Notes: generated by a model from the letters alone, not told the origin. A DNA stretch of 36,256 bases from Oscillospiraceae bacterium (GCA_015064965.1 SVRG01000007.1:1-36256), one strand, 5' to 3'. Shown: positions 24,850 through 32,859, counted from the stretch's first letter. Made by a program: numbers and translations.

Positions 24850-25836
24850 TCAATTCAGCTTCAGTCTTTTAATCAGTTTTTCTGACTCCTCATTTACGCG
24901 GTCATAATCAACGTAGTCGCGGTAAAGTTTCTCAATTTCGTCATGCGTATGCAAAGACTTTGAAAGTTCTTCGCAAGCATGCAAAGTAAGACTCTCACAC
25001 TCGGAAAGTAAAAACTGAATATTCTCAGATTCTACGCCGCTGCAAAAGCGCTTGAGCGTGTCGCCGCTATCCGCAAGTGCAATCGCACCTTTGCTGAACA
25101 CGATCGCGCGCGGACACTCAGGCACTAAAAAATCGTAAAACACTTCGCACCGCTTGCCTGCAAATAATTTTAATGCTTCGCAAAGCGCGGCTTCACCCAC
25201 GATTCCCGAAAAGCATACAGTGTTATCCGGCAAAAAAGTCTCTGTATAATCAACAACACCTTTCGGGGTTGCACTCCGCGCAAAAAGTTCCCTCTTTTCG
25301 CCGCTGCTTTCCCCTGCGAAAAAACTTGACAAATATGTGTGAAGCTTTTTGATATCAAGCATTTCGCGAGCTTGTGCAAGTGCCTCTTTTTTCAAAGAAA
25401 GCGCTGCGCCAAGCATTGAATATGCTGTGCGGTAATGCGTTTTATTTTTGAAAAAAAGTTCTTCAACTTCACCTTTAAAAGTTGCAAATTCCGCCTGATT
25501 TTTAAAGTGCCCAAGATCAACAACTTCATCGCATATACCGGGCAAAACAGGGTCGATGCTGTGAGGTGCAGTACCGTCAAGCAACACTACCCCCTTTTGT
25601 ACGATGCGAACCGCATCAAGGCTTGACGGGTCGGACGCGCACCTAAACTCCTCCACATCGTACCCTTTCTCCGTGGCATGCTTTGCCACCTTTTTCATGA
25701 GCGTATTTTTTCCAACGCCGGGGCCGCCCTTGAGAACGTAGGTATAATGCCCTCCCTCCCACGGCGCCACGATACCCGAAAATCTTGAAAAAAATCCCCT
25801 TCCGCTATTTGCTCCGGGAAAATATGTCTTGTTCAT
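24850..25836 (-). CDS. P-loop ATPase of unknown function
   Basis: A cytosolic P-loop NTPase that resembles a widespread but uncharacterised Firmicutes ATPase family (proteins starting with an FFPGxNTxxGFxS-like block and a GGPGTGKST loop). The 328 residues show YFPGANSGRGFFSRF, the Walker A GGPGVGKNT (residue 44 is Asn where Ser is usual, with Thr next), CASDPSSLDAV, and VVLLDGTAPHSIDP, the family's Walker-B-like segment. The C-terminal half has a coiled tendency at about 295-325. The family's biological role is unknown. GGAGG precedes the ATG. It lies between exported-protein genes but has no signal sequence and no apparent functional link to them. Confidence 0.78.
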   Translation of the reverse strand: MNKTYFPGANSGRGFFSRFSGIVAPWEGGHYTYVLKGGPGVGKNTLMKKVAKHATEKGYDVEEFRCASDPSSLDAVRIVQKGVVLLDGTAPHSIDPVLPGICDEVVDLGHFKNQAEFATFKGEVEELFFKNKTHYRTAYSMLGAALSLKKEALAQAREMLDIKKLHTYLSSFFAGESSGEKRELFARSATPKGVVDYTETFLPDNTVCFSGIVGEAALCEALKLFAGKRCEVFYDFLVPECPRAIVFSKGAIALADSGDTLKRFCSGVESENIQFLLSECESLTLHACEELSKSLHTHDEIEKLYRDYVDYDRVNEESEKLIKRLKLN

Positions 25837-25900
25837 AAGCTACCTCCGTTGTGGTTTTTCTAACATTAATATATGCAGGTATTAAATTTTTGCTTAACAC

Positions 25901-25929
25901 TTGAATTTTTTTGGTTGCTTTGTTATAAT
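25901..25929 (+). promoter_or_regulatory. Promoter of the half-dockerin beta-propeller gene
   Basis: TTGAAT (25901-25906), 17-base spacer, TATAAT (25924-25929), 32 bases before the start codon. The best match to consensus among the secretome genes. Confidence 0.8.
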
Positions 25930-25961
25930 ATACTTATCAATTTTTAACTATGGAGGAAAAC

Positions 25962-27233
25962 ATGAAAAAAATTATTTCTGCTATCATTTTGGCAACGCTT
26001 CTCCTCTCCCTGCTTGCGGTTGGCGCATCTGCTGCATACACTGCTCCCACTATTGCTGACGCTCTTACAATTATAAAGGGCTTTTTGAGCGATTCCACGG
26101 ATCTTGCACTCGACGTAAACAATGACGGCGCAGTCAATCTAAAGGACGGTCTGCACGGCATTAAGCGTGTGCTTTGGGCAAACGACCTTCCCGCCGTACA
26201 AAACACTCAGCTTTTCGGCACATCCACCTCTTATGACCTTTACACCTACAACTACTGCCCTTCCATCATGGAAGAAGATGACGGTACACTCCATGTTTAT
26301 TACTGCACCAACAAGGGCGACCACGGCTTTTACATGACCTATATCGACTACATCGGCTACCGCACCGGTACCCCTAACGGCGACGGAACATACACCTGGA
26401 GCAATGAGTCAATTGTGCTCTCCCCCTCCGCTTCAGGCGCATGGGACGACAAGCACAACTGCGACCCCTCGGTAATCAAAGGCACTTTTAAGTACAATGA
26501 CACAAATTATTCCTATCTTATGGCATATCTCGGTTGCACACAGGGCGATATCAATGACATTGGTCTTGCTGTTGCAAACAATCCCGCAGGTCCTTGGGTA
26601 AAAGTTGGCACAACTCCCCTTGTCGACTATGTTTACAACGAAGACTCCTCAAACAACTGGGGCGTTGGTCAGCCCTCACTTGTAAACAAGGGCGGCGCAG
26701 ACAGCGGCAAGGTCTGGTTTTTCTTTACTCGTGGCGACATTAACGGAACTCGTACAATCGTTTGCGACTGCGACTTCTCCGACCTTAACAATCCCGTTGT
26801 CGGCACCGAGACCAAGCTTGAAAATGAGGGACTTGTCACTCTCGACACCGGCGCAAGAAGCATCATCAACAACGCAGACTTTGCTTTTGACGATGCAAGA
26901 AAGGTTCTTTATGCATCTTCAGGTTGTCATCCTTTCCCCACAAGTGCTCCTAACTTTATCGCCGGCAAAACCCGCGTAACTTCCTTCCGTTTCGGCGGTG
27001 AGGACATCGCAGAAATCACCTACGGCTCGGCTTCCAAAGCAAAATGGAAGTACCTTGCAACAATTGACAGTGAAGACACCGGCTTCCCGCGTAATCACAA
27101 CAGCGGCCTTGTGCGTGACGAATACGGTCACACAAGCGGCAACATACTCACCGTATTCTATACAGTTTCTGAGGAGCTTTCCTCCTATGCTGAAAGAACC
27201 TACAGAATCCACTCAATGTCAGTTGTAAAATAG
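25962..27233 (+). CDS. Secreted beta-propeller (GH43-like) protein with N-terminal half-dockerin
   Basis: Predicted exported protein of 423 residues. A signal peptide ends near GASA (about 24). Residues 27-72 form a dockerin-like pair: a first helix without a calcium loop (IADALTIIKGFL) and a second repeat with the intact loop DVNNDGAVNLKD. From about 85 on, the chain has repeating blade motifs such as NYCPSIMEEDDGTLHVYY, CDPSVIKGTF and GVGQPSLVNKGG, typical of five-bladed propeller glycoside hydrolases (GH43/GH62/GH117 type). Acidic candidates exist (for example the Asp in CDPSV), but I cannot assign the catalytic triad. GGAGG precedes the ATG at 25962. It has its own promoter and terminator. 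Probably acts on an arabinose- or xylose-containing glycan. Confidence 0.75.
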   Translation: MKKIISAIILATLLLSLLAVGASAAYTAPTIADALTIIKGFLSDSTDLALDVNNDGAVNLKDGLHGIKRVLWANDLPAVQNTQLFGTSTSYDLYTYNYCPSIMEEDDGTLHVYYCTNKGDHGFYMTYIDYIGYRTGTPNGDGTYTWSNESIVLSPSASGAWDDKHNCDPSVIKGTFKYNDTNYSYLMAYLGCTQGDINDIGLAVANNPAGPWVKVGTTPLVDYVYNEDSSNNWGVGQPSLVNKGGADSGKVWFFFTRGDINGTRTIVCDCDFSDLNNPVVGTETKLENEGLVTLDTGARSIINNADFAFDDARKVLYASSGCHPFPTSAPNFIAGKTRVTSFRFGGEDIAEITYGSASKAKWKYLATIDSEDTGFPRNHNSGLVRDEYGHTSGNILTVFYTVSEELSSYAERTYRIHSMSVVK

Positions 27234-27236
27234 CTC

Positions 27237-27276
27237 AAAAACGCCCTTGGCAAATAACCAAGGGCGTTTATTTTTC
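27237..27276 (+). terminator. Rho-independent terminator of the beta-propeller gene
   Basis: ACGCCCTTGG and CCAAGGGCGT arms around CAAATAA, followed by TTATTTTT. Confidence 0.88.
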
Positions 27277-27305
27277 AAAAAAATTATTTTTTATCAACAA
27301 TAATA

Positions 27306-27334
27306 TTGATATTTTTCGCGATTTATGTTATTTT
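27306..27334 (+). promoter_or_regulatory. Probable purC promoter
   Basis: TTGATA (27306-27311), 17-base spacer, TATTTT (27329-27334). I see no purine riboswitch or attenuator before the gene. Confidence 0.55.
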
Positions 27335-27371
27335 ATATTTGTTAATTTATTTTCGAAAGAAGGAACTTTTT

Positions 27372-28055
27372 ATGAAAAAGCTTTATACCGGCAAAACCAA
27401 AGATGTTTACGAACTTGACAACGGCAATGTAATGCTCAAGTTTAAGGACGATTGTACCGGAAAAGACGGCGTTTTTGATCCCGGTGAAAACACCGTTGGT
27501 CTTACTATCGAGGGCATTGGCAAAGCCAACCTCCGTACCTCTGTTTACTATTTCGACATTCTCAAGGAAGCAGGCATCAAGACCCACTATGTTGGCGCAA
27601 ATGTAGATGAAGCAACCATGGAAGTTCTTCCCGCAACTGTTTTCGGTCACGGTCTTGAAGTTATCTGCCGACTCGTTGCAACCGGCAGCTTTATCCGCCG
27701 CTATGGCGAATACATCGCAGACGGCACTCCTCTTGAAGGCGGCTATGTAGAGTGCACATTTAAAAACGACGAAAAAGGCGACCCGCTTGTAACAGGCGAA
27801 GGCCTTGCAGCTCTCGGTGTTATGTCCCCTGCTATGTTTGAAAGCATGAAGGAACAGACCCTTAAGATCACAAAAATCGTTGCTGACGACCTTAAAACCA
27901 TCGGTCTTGATCTTTGGGACATCAAGTTTGAGTTTGGTTACAACAACGGCGAAGTTATCCTTATCGACGAAATTGCTTCCGGCAACATGCGCGTATACAA
28001 GGACGGCAAGATTGTTGATCCCGTTGAACTCACAAAGCTTATCCTTGCAAGATAA
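27372..28055 (+). CDS. purC: Phosphoribosylaminoimidazole-succinocarboxamide synthase
   Basis: Joins aspartate to CAIR in purine synthesis, giving SAICAR with ATP use. The 227-residue protein has the opening [14 protein letters not shown] (Lys-rich ATP-binding strand), [21 protein letters not shown], the GIKTHYVG segment and the [16 protein letters not shown] motif with the ATP-site arginines, then WDIKFEFGY and [13 protein letters not shown], corresponding to the DxKxEFG and DE..(T/S)PDS.R motifs, though the latter is changed to DEIASGNMR. The ORF track starts 22 codons earlier; the ATG at 27372 is preceded by AAGGAA and fits the family. It is a single purine gene among secretome genes, not part of a pur operon. 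Confidence 0.93.
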   Translation: MKKLYTGKTKDVYELDNGNVMLKFKDDCTGKDGVFDPGENTVGLTIEGIGKANLRTSVYYFDILKEAGIKTHYVGANVDEATMEVLPATVFGHGLEVICRLVATGSFIRRYGEYIADGTPLEGGYVECTFKNDEKGDPLVTGEGLAALGVMSPAMFESMKEQTLKITKIVADDLKTIGLDLWDIKFEFGYNNGEVILIDEIASGNMRVYKDGKIVDPVELTKLILAR

Positions 28056-28060
28056 ATTTA

Positions 28061-28088
28061 AAAGGCTCGCAAATGCGAGCCTTTTTTG
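28061..28088 (+). terminator. Rho-independent terminator of purC
   Basis: AAAGGCTCGC and GCGAGCCTTT around AAAT, followed by TTTTG. Confidence 0.88.
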
Positions 28089-28094
28089 TTTGCT

Positions 28095-28126
28095 AAAAAG
28101 GGTATCCGGAATCGGATACCCTTTTT
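28095..28126 (-). terminator. Rho-independent terminator of SGNH copy B
   Basis: AAAAAGGGTATCCG and CGGATACCCTTTTT around GAAT, ending four bases from the copy B stop codon. It stands side by side with the purC terminator. Confidence 0.88.
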
Positions 28127-28130
28127 AAAA

Positions 28131-30914
28131 TTATTTAACAAGATTCTGGATGAAGTGGAGAACATCAAGAATGGAGGTATAGGGTTCAAGACCGTAGTAG
28201 TACTTTTCGCCCATTTTTCTGCCTGCAACGATACCCTTGAGGAGTCCAACCATATCGCCAAAGTCGCCGGTGTCGCCGTCGCCGTCAAAGTCGAGAGGAC
28301 GGCAAATTACACTGTCAACGCCTTCTGCAACATTGATGTTAACTGTACCGGTATTCTGCGCAGGATCGAACACGATGGGATCTTCAACAGTGCCGCACTT
28401 GCCGTGCTCGCTGATGCCCCATGTTCCCCAACCGTTAACGTTTGCGTTAATGGTACCGGTGAGATAGTTCATGCCGTTGATACCTGTGCAGGACGCATTG
28501 CTCTTACCAACAATTACGCCTTCGCCCACAGTAGCAGTCATTGTGCCGCTGTAAACACCAAAGGGAGCATTGCTTGCAAAACGACCGTTACCGAATACAA
28601 AGTTGAGATAAGTACCGCCGTTTACAGTAACGGTGCAATCTACATCAGTAGAAGCGGAAGCAACGCTGTCAAATGTAGCGGTAACTTCAGGATCAGCCTG
28701 AGCAAATACATTGTAGCCTGCGTAGAAGTTCCAGTTGCCGGAAGTTTTAACAGTATCGGTAATTTCAATATCATTGTAGCAACCGATAATGGAAACAGCA
28801 GATTTGCCCGCTTTAAGTGTTACATTATCAATCTTAGTTTCTGTGCCAACCTTAAGGGTATTTGCGTCAGGAGTGCAAAGAACGGCACCTTCACCCTCGC
28901 CTACTACAATAAGCTTTGAGGGAGCCATGGAAAGATATGCATTGCCGCCTGCCTTGCCGCCCTGATCGTCCACCCATGTGGATGTGCCGATGATGTGGAG
29001 AGTTACCTCTGCATCGCGCTTCATAAGGTCGAATGCATACTCAATGTTTTTGATAGGATCGTTCTTTGTACCTGCACCGAATTTTTCACTTGTACCGGTG
29101 TCGGAAACATAGATATCAGTGAGGTGATAATCCTCTACAGGAGCGGTTTTGTTTTCGGTCCATGCATCGTAGCAAGCCTTGCCCATCATTTTGAGGCCGG
29201 GGCCTGCAGGATGGAGATGCTCGTGAGCCTTGCCGTTTTCATCCTTGAAAAGCGCATCGGTGATGGCTGCTTCACGGGTAAGACCGAAAAGGTCAACAAA
29301 TACATACTTAGAATCTTCAGCAGCAAGCTTCTTTGCAATTCTTTCCTGTGTAGGGCGAATTACTGCAGATGCACGGTGATCTGCAATGTGATTTGTGGTG
29401 TAACGATAAATAGCATTTGTAATGAATACCTTGTCTGCTACCTTACCCATCTCGGTGATGAAGTATTCATACTGTTCTTCAAACTCGAGAAGCGCACCGT
29501 TAGTGCCGCCTGCGCCCTGTGCATCATTGGTACCCATTGCAAAGAATACAATGTCAGCATCGGTTTCGTTTCTTACGAGATCCCATGTAAAGAGATCGCC
29601 ATAGTAACGTCCGTTGGAGGGGAGGAAGCCGGATGCAGAAACACCGAAGTTACCAACTATAACTTCCTTGTTTGCTTCTTCACAGTATGCAAGGAACTGT
29701 GCAGGATAGGACTCGGTAAGACGGTCTACACCTGCGGCAGCGGGAGCATAGCCCTCAGTGATGGAGTCACCGATAAATACTACACGGATGGGTTCATCAT
29801 AAGTCTGGTCAACATTATTAACTACGTCAAAACGAACAGGGGTAACGGTAACGCCGGAATAAAGGAGAGTAGCCTTGTTTTCGCTGCCCTCACGAGCCTT
29901 AACCTGGGTTGCGTCAAATACGGTGCCTGCTTTAAATGTACCGCCGACAACGGTAACATCAAAGTTACCTCTCATAAGCTGAGTATAAGCTGCCTGAGTG
30001 TAAACTGCGCCCAAGCTGCCGCCGTTGAAAGTACCGCCCTCGATGTTGATTTCAACATCGCCATCAATCGCATAGTACTTTTCATCGGTAGAAATGATTG
30101 CACTGTTCAAAGAAGCTGCGCCTGCAAAGACGCCCATTTTTCCCTGTGCATAAATAGGCATGTTAAAGGTACCGCCGTAAATATTGAGAGTAGCATCGTC
30201 AGCAAGAATAGACATGCCGGAAATGGAGAATACTTCATATTCCTTGTTATTAGCAATAGGATAGCTGCCTGCCAAACCAAAAGTACCGCCATTGACAGTA
30301 ATGGTGATAGGAGCCGCAATTGCACCTGCACGCTGCTCTACGCCGTTACGAAGGCTACCACCGCAAAAACGTACAAAAGTACCGTTATTAACGGTGATGG
30401 AATAAGGAATTTCGGTAACTGCTGCAGTGTCGTCTTCGGTTTCGCCAAGGTGAACACCGCCGTAGAAGTTGAGGCTGCCTCCGCCACTGGAGGTAACAAC
30501 AAAGTTTTCAGTAAGTACCACGTTGTTAAAGCCACCAAAGAAGAAGCATGCATAGGTAGCAGTTACATCAACGGGACAGTCAAAGGTAACAACATTGGTA
30601 TTTGTGTTGTTAGCAAGCTGAAAACGTTGGGAAACAAGAAGTTTTGCTCCGTTCTGTGCAACAAAAGCGAGATCAGCAGACTGTTCGGGAACAGTCGTCT
30701 TTACGCTGACAGAAGTATCGCCTACCAAAACAACTCTACCGCCCTCGCCTGCAAGCGCTTCAAAAGCATCTGCAAGAGTTCCGACAGGAGCGCTTGAAGA
30801 TGTACCGTCGCCGGTACCTCCGTCTTTCACATAAACATCCTTTGCGCTTGCACCAAACGCAAGGAGACTGACAAGCAAAAGCGCTGTCAAAAATGCTAAG
30901 ATTTTTTTGTTCAT
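28131..30914 (-). CDS. Secreted SGNH hydrolase embedded in beta-solenoid, with C-terminal half-dockerin (copy B)
   Basis: Paralogue of the gene at 21977, 927 residues. Signal peptide ends at ASA (about 24). Next comes a YVKDGGTGDGTSSSAPVGTL block of the DUF1565-like kind that starts many beta-helix proteins, then repeated VNGGTF turns. The SGNH domain (about 375-590) has GDSIT (S384) and GTND, but the DxxH motif reads EHLH, with Glu565 where Asp is normal and His568 kept. A second DUF1565-like block (IYVSDTGT) and solenoid follow, then a dockerin-like end in which the loop DFDGDGDTGDFGD is one residue longer than usual and the second repeat lacks a loop. ATG at 30914 is used in place of the track's TTG. 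Likely an esterase on extracellular glycan. Confidence 0.85.
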   Translation of the reverse strand: MNKKILAFLTALLLVSLLAFGASAKDVYVKDGGTGDGTSSSAPVGTLADAFEALAGEGGRVVLVGDTSVSVKTTVPEQSADLAFVAQNGAKLLVSQRFQLANNTNTNVVTFDCPVDVTATYACFFFGGFNNVVLTENFVVTSSGGGSLNFYGGVHLGETEDDTAAVTEIPYSITVNNGTFVRFCGGSLRNGVEQRAGAIAAPITITVNGGTFGLAGSYPIANNKEYEVFSISGMSILADDATLNIYGGTFNMPIYAQGKMGVFAGAASLNSAIISTDEKYYAIDGDVEINIEGGTFNGGSLGAVYTQAAYTQLMRGNFDVTVVGGTFKAGTVFDATQVKAREGSENKATLLYSGVTVTPVRFDVVNNVDQTYDEPIRVVFIGDSITEGYAPAAAGVDRLTESYPAQFLAYCEEANKEVIVGNFGVSASGFLPSNGRYYGDLFTWDLVRNETDADIVFFAMGTNDAQGAGGTNGALLEFEEQYEYFITEMGKVADKVFITNAIYRYTTNHIADHRASAVIRPTQERIAKKLAAEDSKYVFVDLFGLTREAAITDALFKDENGKAHEHLHPAGPGLKMMGKACYDAWTENKTAPVEDYHLTDIYVSDTGTSEKFGAGTKNDPIKNIEYAFDLMKRDAEVTLHIIGTSTWVDDQGGKAGGNAYLSMAPSKLIVVGEGEGAVLCTPDANTLKVGTETKIDNVTLKAGKSAVSIIGCYNDIEITDTVKTSGNWNFYAGYNVFAQADPEVTATFDSVASASTDVDCTVTVNGGTYLNFVFGNGRFASNAPFGVYSGTMTATVGEGVIVGKSNASCTGINGMNYLTGTINANVNGWGTWGISEHGKCGTVEDPIVFDPAQNTGTVNINVAEGVDSVICRPLDFDGDGDTGDFGDMVGLLKGIVAGRKMGEKYYYGLEPYTSILDVLHFIQNLVK

Positions 30915-30930
30915 ATTATACAACCTTTCT

Positions 30931-30944
30931 GCCTTTTAAAAGGC
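30931..30944 (-). promoter_or_regulatory. Leader hairpin before the Shine-Dalgarno site of SGNH copy B
   Basis: The palindrome GCCTTTTAAAAGGC lies directly 5' of AGAAAGG, at the same spacing from the start codon (17 bases) as the hairpin of copy A. Confidence 0.65.
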
Positions 30945-30962
30945 GATTATTCTTCAACTTTA

Positions 30963-30991
30963 ATAATAACACTATATGGAAAATAAATCAA
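30963..30991 (-). promoter_or_regulatory. Promoter of SGNH copy B
   Basis: On the minus strand TTGATT (30986-30991), 17-base spacer, TATTAT (30963-30968). Confidence 0.72.
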
Positions 30992-31100
30992 GAAAAAAAT
31001 TTGTAAAATCTTTTATATAATAAATATTTTTAAAAAAACTCTACAAATTTGATTTCAACTATGTTATAATTAAAAAAATGCTTTTTCCCGGAGGACACAA

Positions 31101-32762
31101 ATGAAAAACAAGAAGTTTATAATTGCTTTGCTGATCATAGTGCTTTTTATACCGGCTTATATCGCAATTGCAAATTTCATTTATATAAAAAGCACTCCCG
31201 TAACACTTGATTCTGCTACAGAAATACAAATAAAAGACAACATTTCCGGCTTAGTTTATATTGAAAAACCCAATAGCGATATTGGCAAGCTGATAAACGA
31301 AATCATAAACGGAAACAAATCAATAAAGAGTGATCTCCCCACCGCGCTTGCAGGTGAAAATAATTTTATCATATCTTCTGTTGACGGTGCCAGAAAAACC
31401 GACACTCTTTGCTACATTTTAAAGGACTCGCTTTCCGGCTACTTTGTAAATTCGCAGGGTGCGGCATATAAAATGGATCAATCGCACGTTGCGGCTTTTC
31501 TTGAAACCAAATATGCGCAAAGTCTTTACAGCGATGCATATGTACCCGCGCTCACAAACGGCGATAACGAAATCCTCCCCTCTGACTACACATGGACTTA
31601 TACCACCGCAAGCGGCAACTCGGTCATTGATGCTTCGGTAACCAAAAAAGCCGATGGCACTGTAACATACACAAGCATGAGCGGCGCATCCCTCTCCTTT
31701 GCACGCCAGCCCGATACATTCACTGTAAAGGTTACAGGTCAGAACAGCGGAGAAATCTACAGCGGCGACTATGCAAATCTCACCGGAATTGATACCAAAA
31801 AGGATTCGGTCATCACAATCGAAGCCGATGCAGAATGGAACGAAAGCGAAACCATGCCGCACGGTAGCGCAAGCTATAAATTTGTGATCGACATTGCAGC
31901 TCAACCGGAATTTGCGATTGTATACAGCGGCAGCAAAGATGAAGAATATGCAAAGTTTGAGCCCGGCGATATTGCACTTATAACCGCGGTTGGCATCAAC
32001 AATCCCGGCTCAATTACCTTTACTTCAAACCCCACACTCACACACGAGGGCAAGGAAATAGTTCCTGTTTTCTATAACGAAGGTAAGAATTGCTATGCAT
32101 TCCTCCCGACCTCATACGATACAGCTCCGGGCGAGTATGAATTTGTATTCAGTTATGACGGCATCGACTACCCCGTAACCGTAATCCTTGCAAAGAAAAA
32201 GTTTACCAATGCATCCGAATACAGCATCTCAAAAGGGCGCATAACTGCCACTTACACCGCTGACACGCTTGCAGCGTACGACGAATTTGTAGAAACAACA
32301 GTAAACGGCAATGACAGTTCCGCAAAATACTTCACTTCTGAGAAGTTCACTATTGCAAACAGCGGCTATGCAGGCGGCGGTCTCCGCGGATACGGCAAGC
32401 CACGCCCGGTTCCGGCTCTCAAGGAAAACTACCTTAACAAGGGCATGGAATTCACCATGTATAACGGCAGCAAGGTTCTTGCAGTAATGGACGGCAAGGT
32501 TATCAAAGTTGCATACACTGCTTTCTCAGGTGATATAATTGTCATCGACCACGGATACGGTCTGTACAGCTGGTACCACAACCTTGACAAAGACAGTATA
32601 ACCGTTAAAGAGGGCGATACCGTTAAAAACGGCGATGTAATCTGCTCAAAAATCGGCGACAGCGGATTTACCGATGGAAAGACACTCCACTTCCGCCTTA
32701 CTGTAGGCACAGTTCCCGTATACGCATCCGACTTCTCATGGGGCAGCGGCATTGAGTTTTAA
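31101..32762 (+). CDS. Membrane-anchored protein with degenerate LytM (M23-like) domain
   Basis: 553 residues: an uncleaved signal anchor (about 5-28), a ~380-residue extracellular region of beta-rich sequence without a family I recognise, and a C-terminal LytM-fold domain (about 425-550) with the typical VLAVMDGKVIKVAYTAFSGD, IVIDHGYGLYSWYHNL and VKNGDVICSKIGDSG motifs. The zinc ligands are substituted: the HxxxD motif is NxxxE (N446, E450) and the HLH motif is TLH (T528, H530); only H493 and H530 remain. This is the pattern of LytM proteins that bind and activate amidases or act as scaffolds (EnvC-type, also some SpoIIQ) and not as peptidases. Much longer than SpoIIQ. GGAGGA precedes the ATG. 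Confidence 0.82.
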   Translation: MKNKKFIIALLIIVLFIPAYIAIANFIYIKSTPVTLDSATEIQIKDNISGLVYIEKPNSDIGKLINEIINGNKSIKSDLPTALAGENNFIISSVDGARKTDTLCYILKDSLSGYFVNSQGAAYKMDQSHVAAFLETKYAQSLYSDAYVPALTNGDNEILPSDYTWTYTTASGNSVIDASVTKKADGTVTYTSMSGASLSFARQPDTFTVKVTGQNSGEIYSGDYANLTGIDTKKDSVITIEADAEWNESETMPHGSASYKFVIDIAAQPEFAIVYSGSKDEEYAKFEPGDIALITAVGINNPGSITFTSNPTLTHEGKEIVPVFYNEGKNCYAFLPTSYDTAPGEYEFVFSYDGIDYPVTVILAKKKFTNASEYSISKGRITATYTADTLAAYDEFVETTVNGNDSSAKYFTSEKFTIANSGYAGGGLRGYGKPRPVPALKENYLNKGMEFTMYNGSKVLAVMDGKVIKVAYTAFSGDIIVIDHGYGLYSWYHNLDKDSITVKEGDTVKNGDVICSKIGDSGFTDGKTLHFRLTVGTVPVYASDFSWGSGIEF

Positions 32763-32767
32763 AGAAT

Positions 32768-32800
32768 CAGAGGACTGAATCATCAGTCCTCTATTTTTTA
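32768..32800 (+). terminator. Rho-independent terminator of the LytM-like gene
   Basis: AGAGGACTGA and TCAGTCCTCT arms around ATCA, followed by ATTTTTTAT. Confidence 0.88.
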
Positions 32801-32823
32801 TACAATAAAAATGTTATTTTCTA

Positions 32824-32859
32824 TTTACCAAACAGTAATTATATTGTACAATATAATTA
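32824..32859 (+). promoter_or_regulatory. SLH-GH43 promoter overlapped by a 24-bp perfect palindrome
   Basis: TTTACC (32824-32829), 17-base spacer and TACAAT (32847-32852), with a second candidate -10 TATAAT at 32852-32857. The palindrome at 32836-32859 has the half-site TAATTATATTGT and covers both -10 candidates, so it could be an operator or a symmetric promoter core. Confidence 0.6.

Noticed and set aside
27277-27371. Possible purine riboswitch before purC
   Set aside because: The 95 bases are AT-rich with a promoter and Shine-Dalgarno site but no three-way-junction or paired stems that I can find.
28995-30797. 600-codon open frame on the plus strand opposite SGNH copy B (and a 316-codon one opposite copy A at 22643-23593)
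   Set aside because: The translations are cysteine-rich without any recognisable motif or signal sequence, and the opposite strand encodes a clear protein with catalytic motifs. The openness comes from the codon usage of the real gene.
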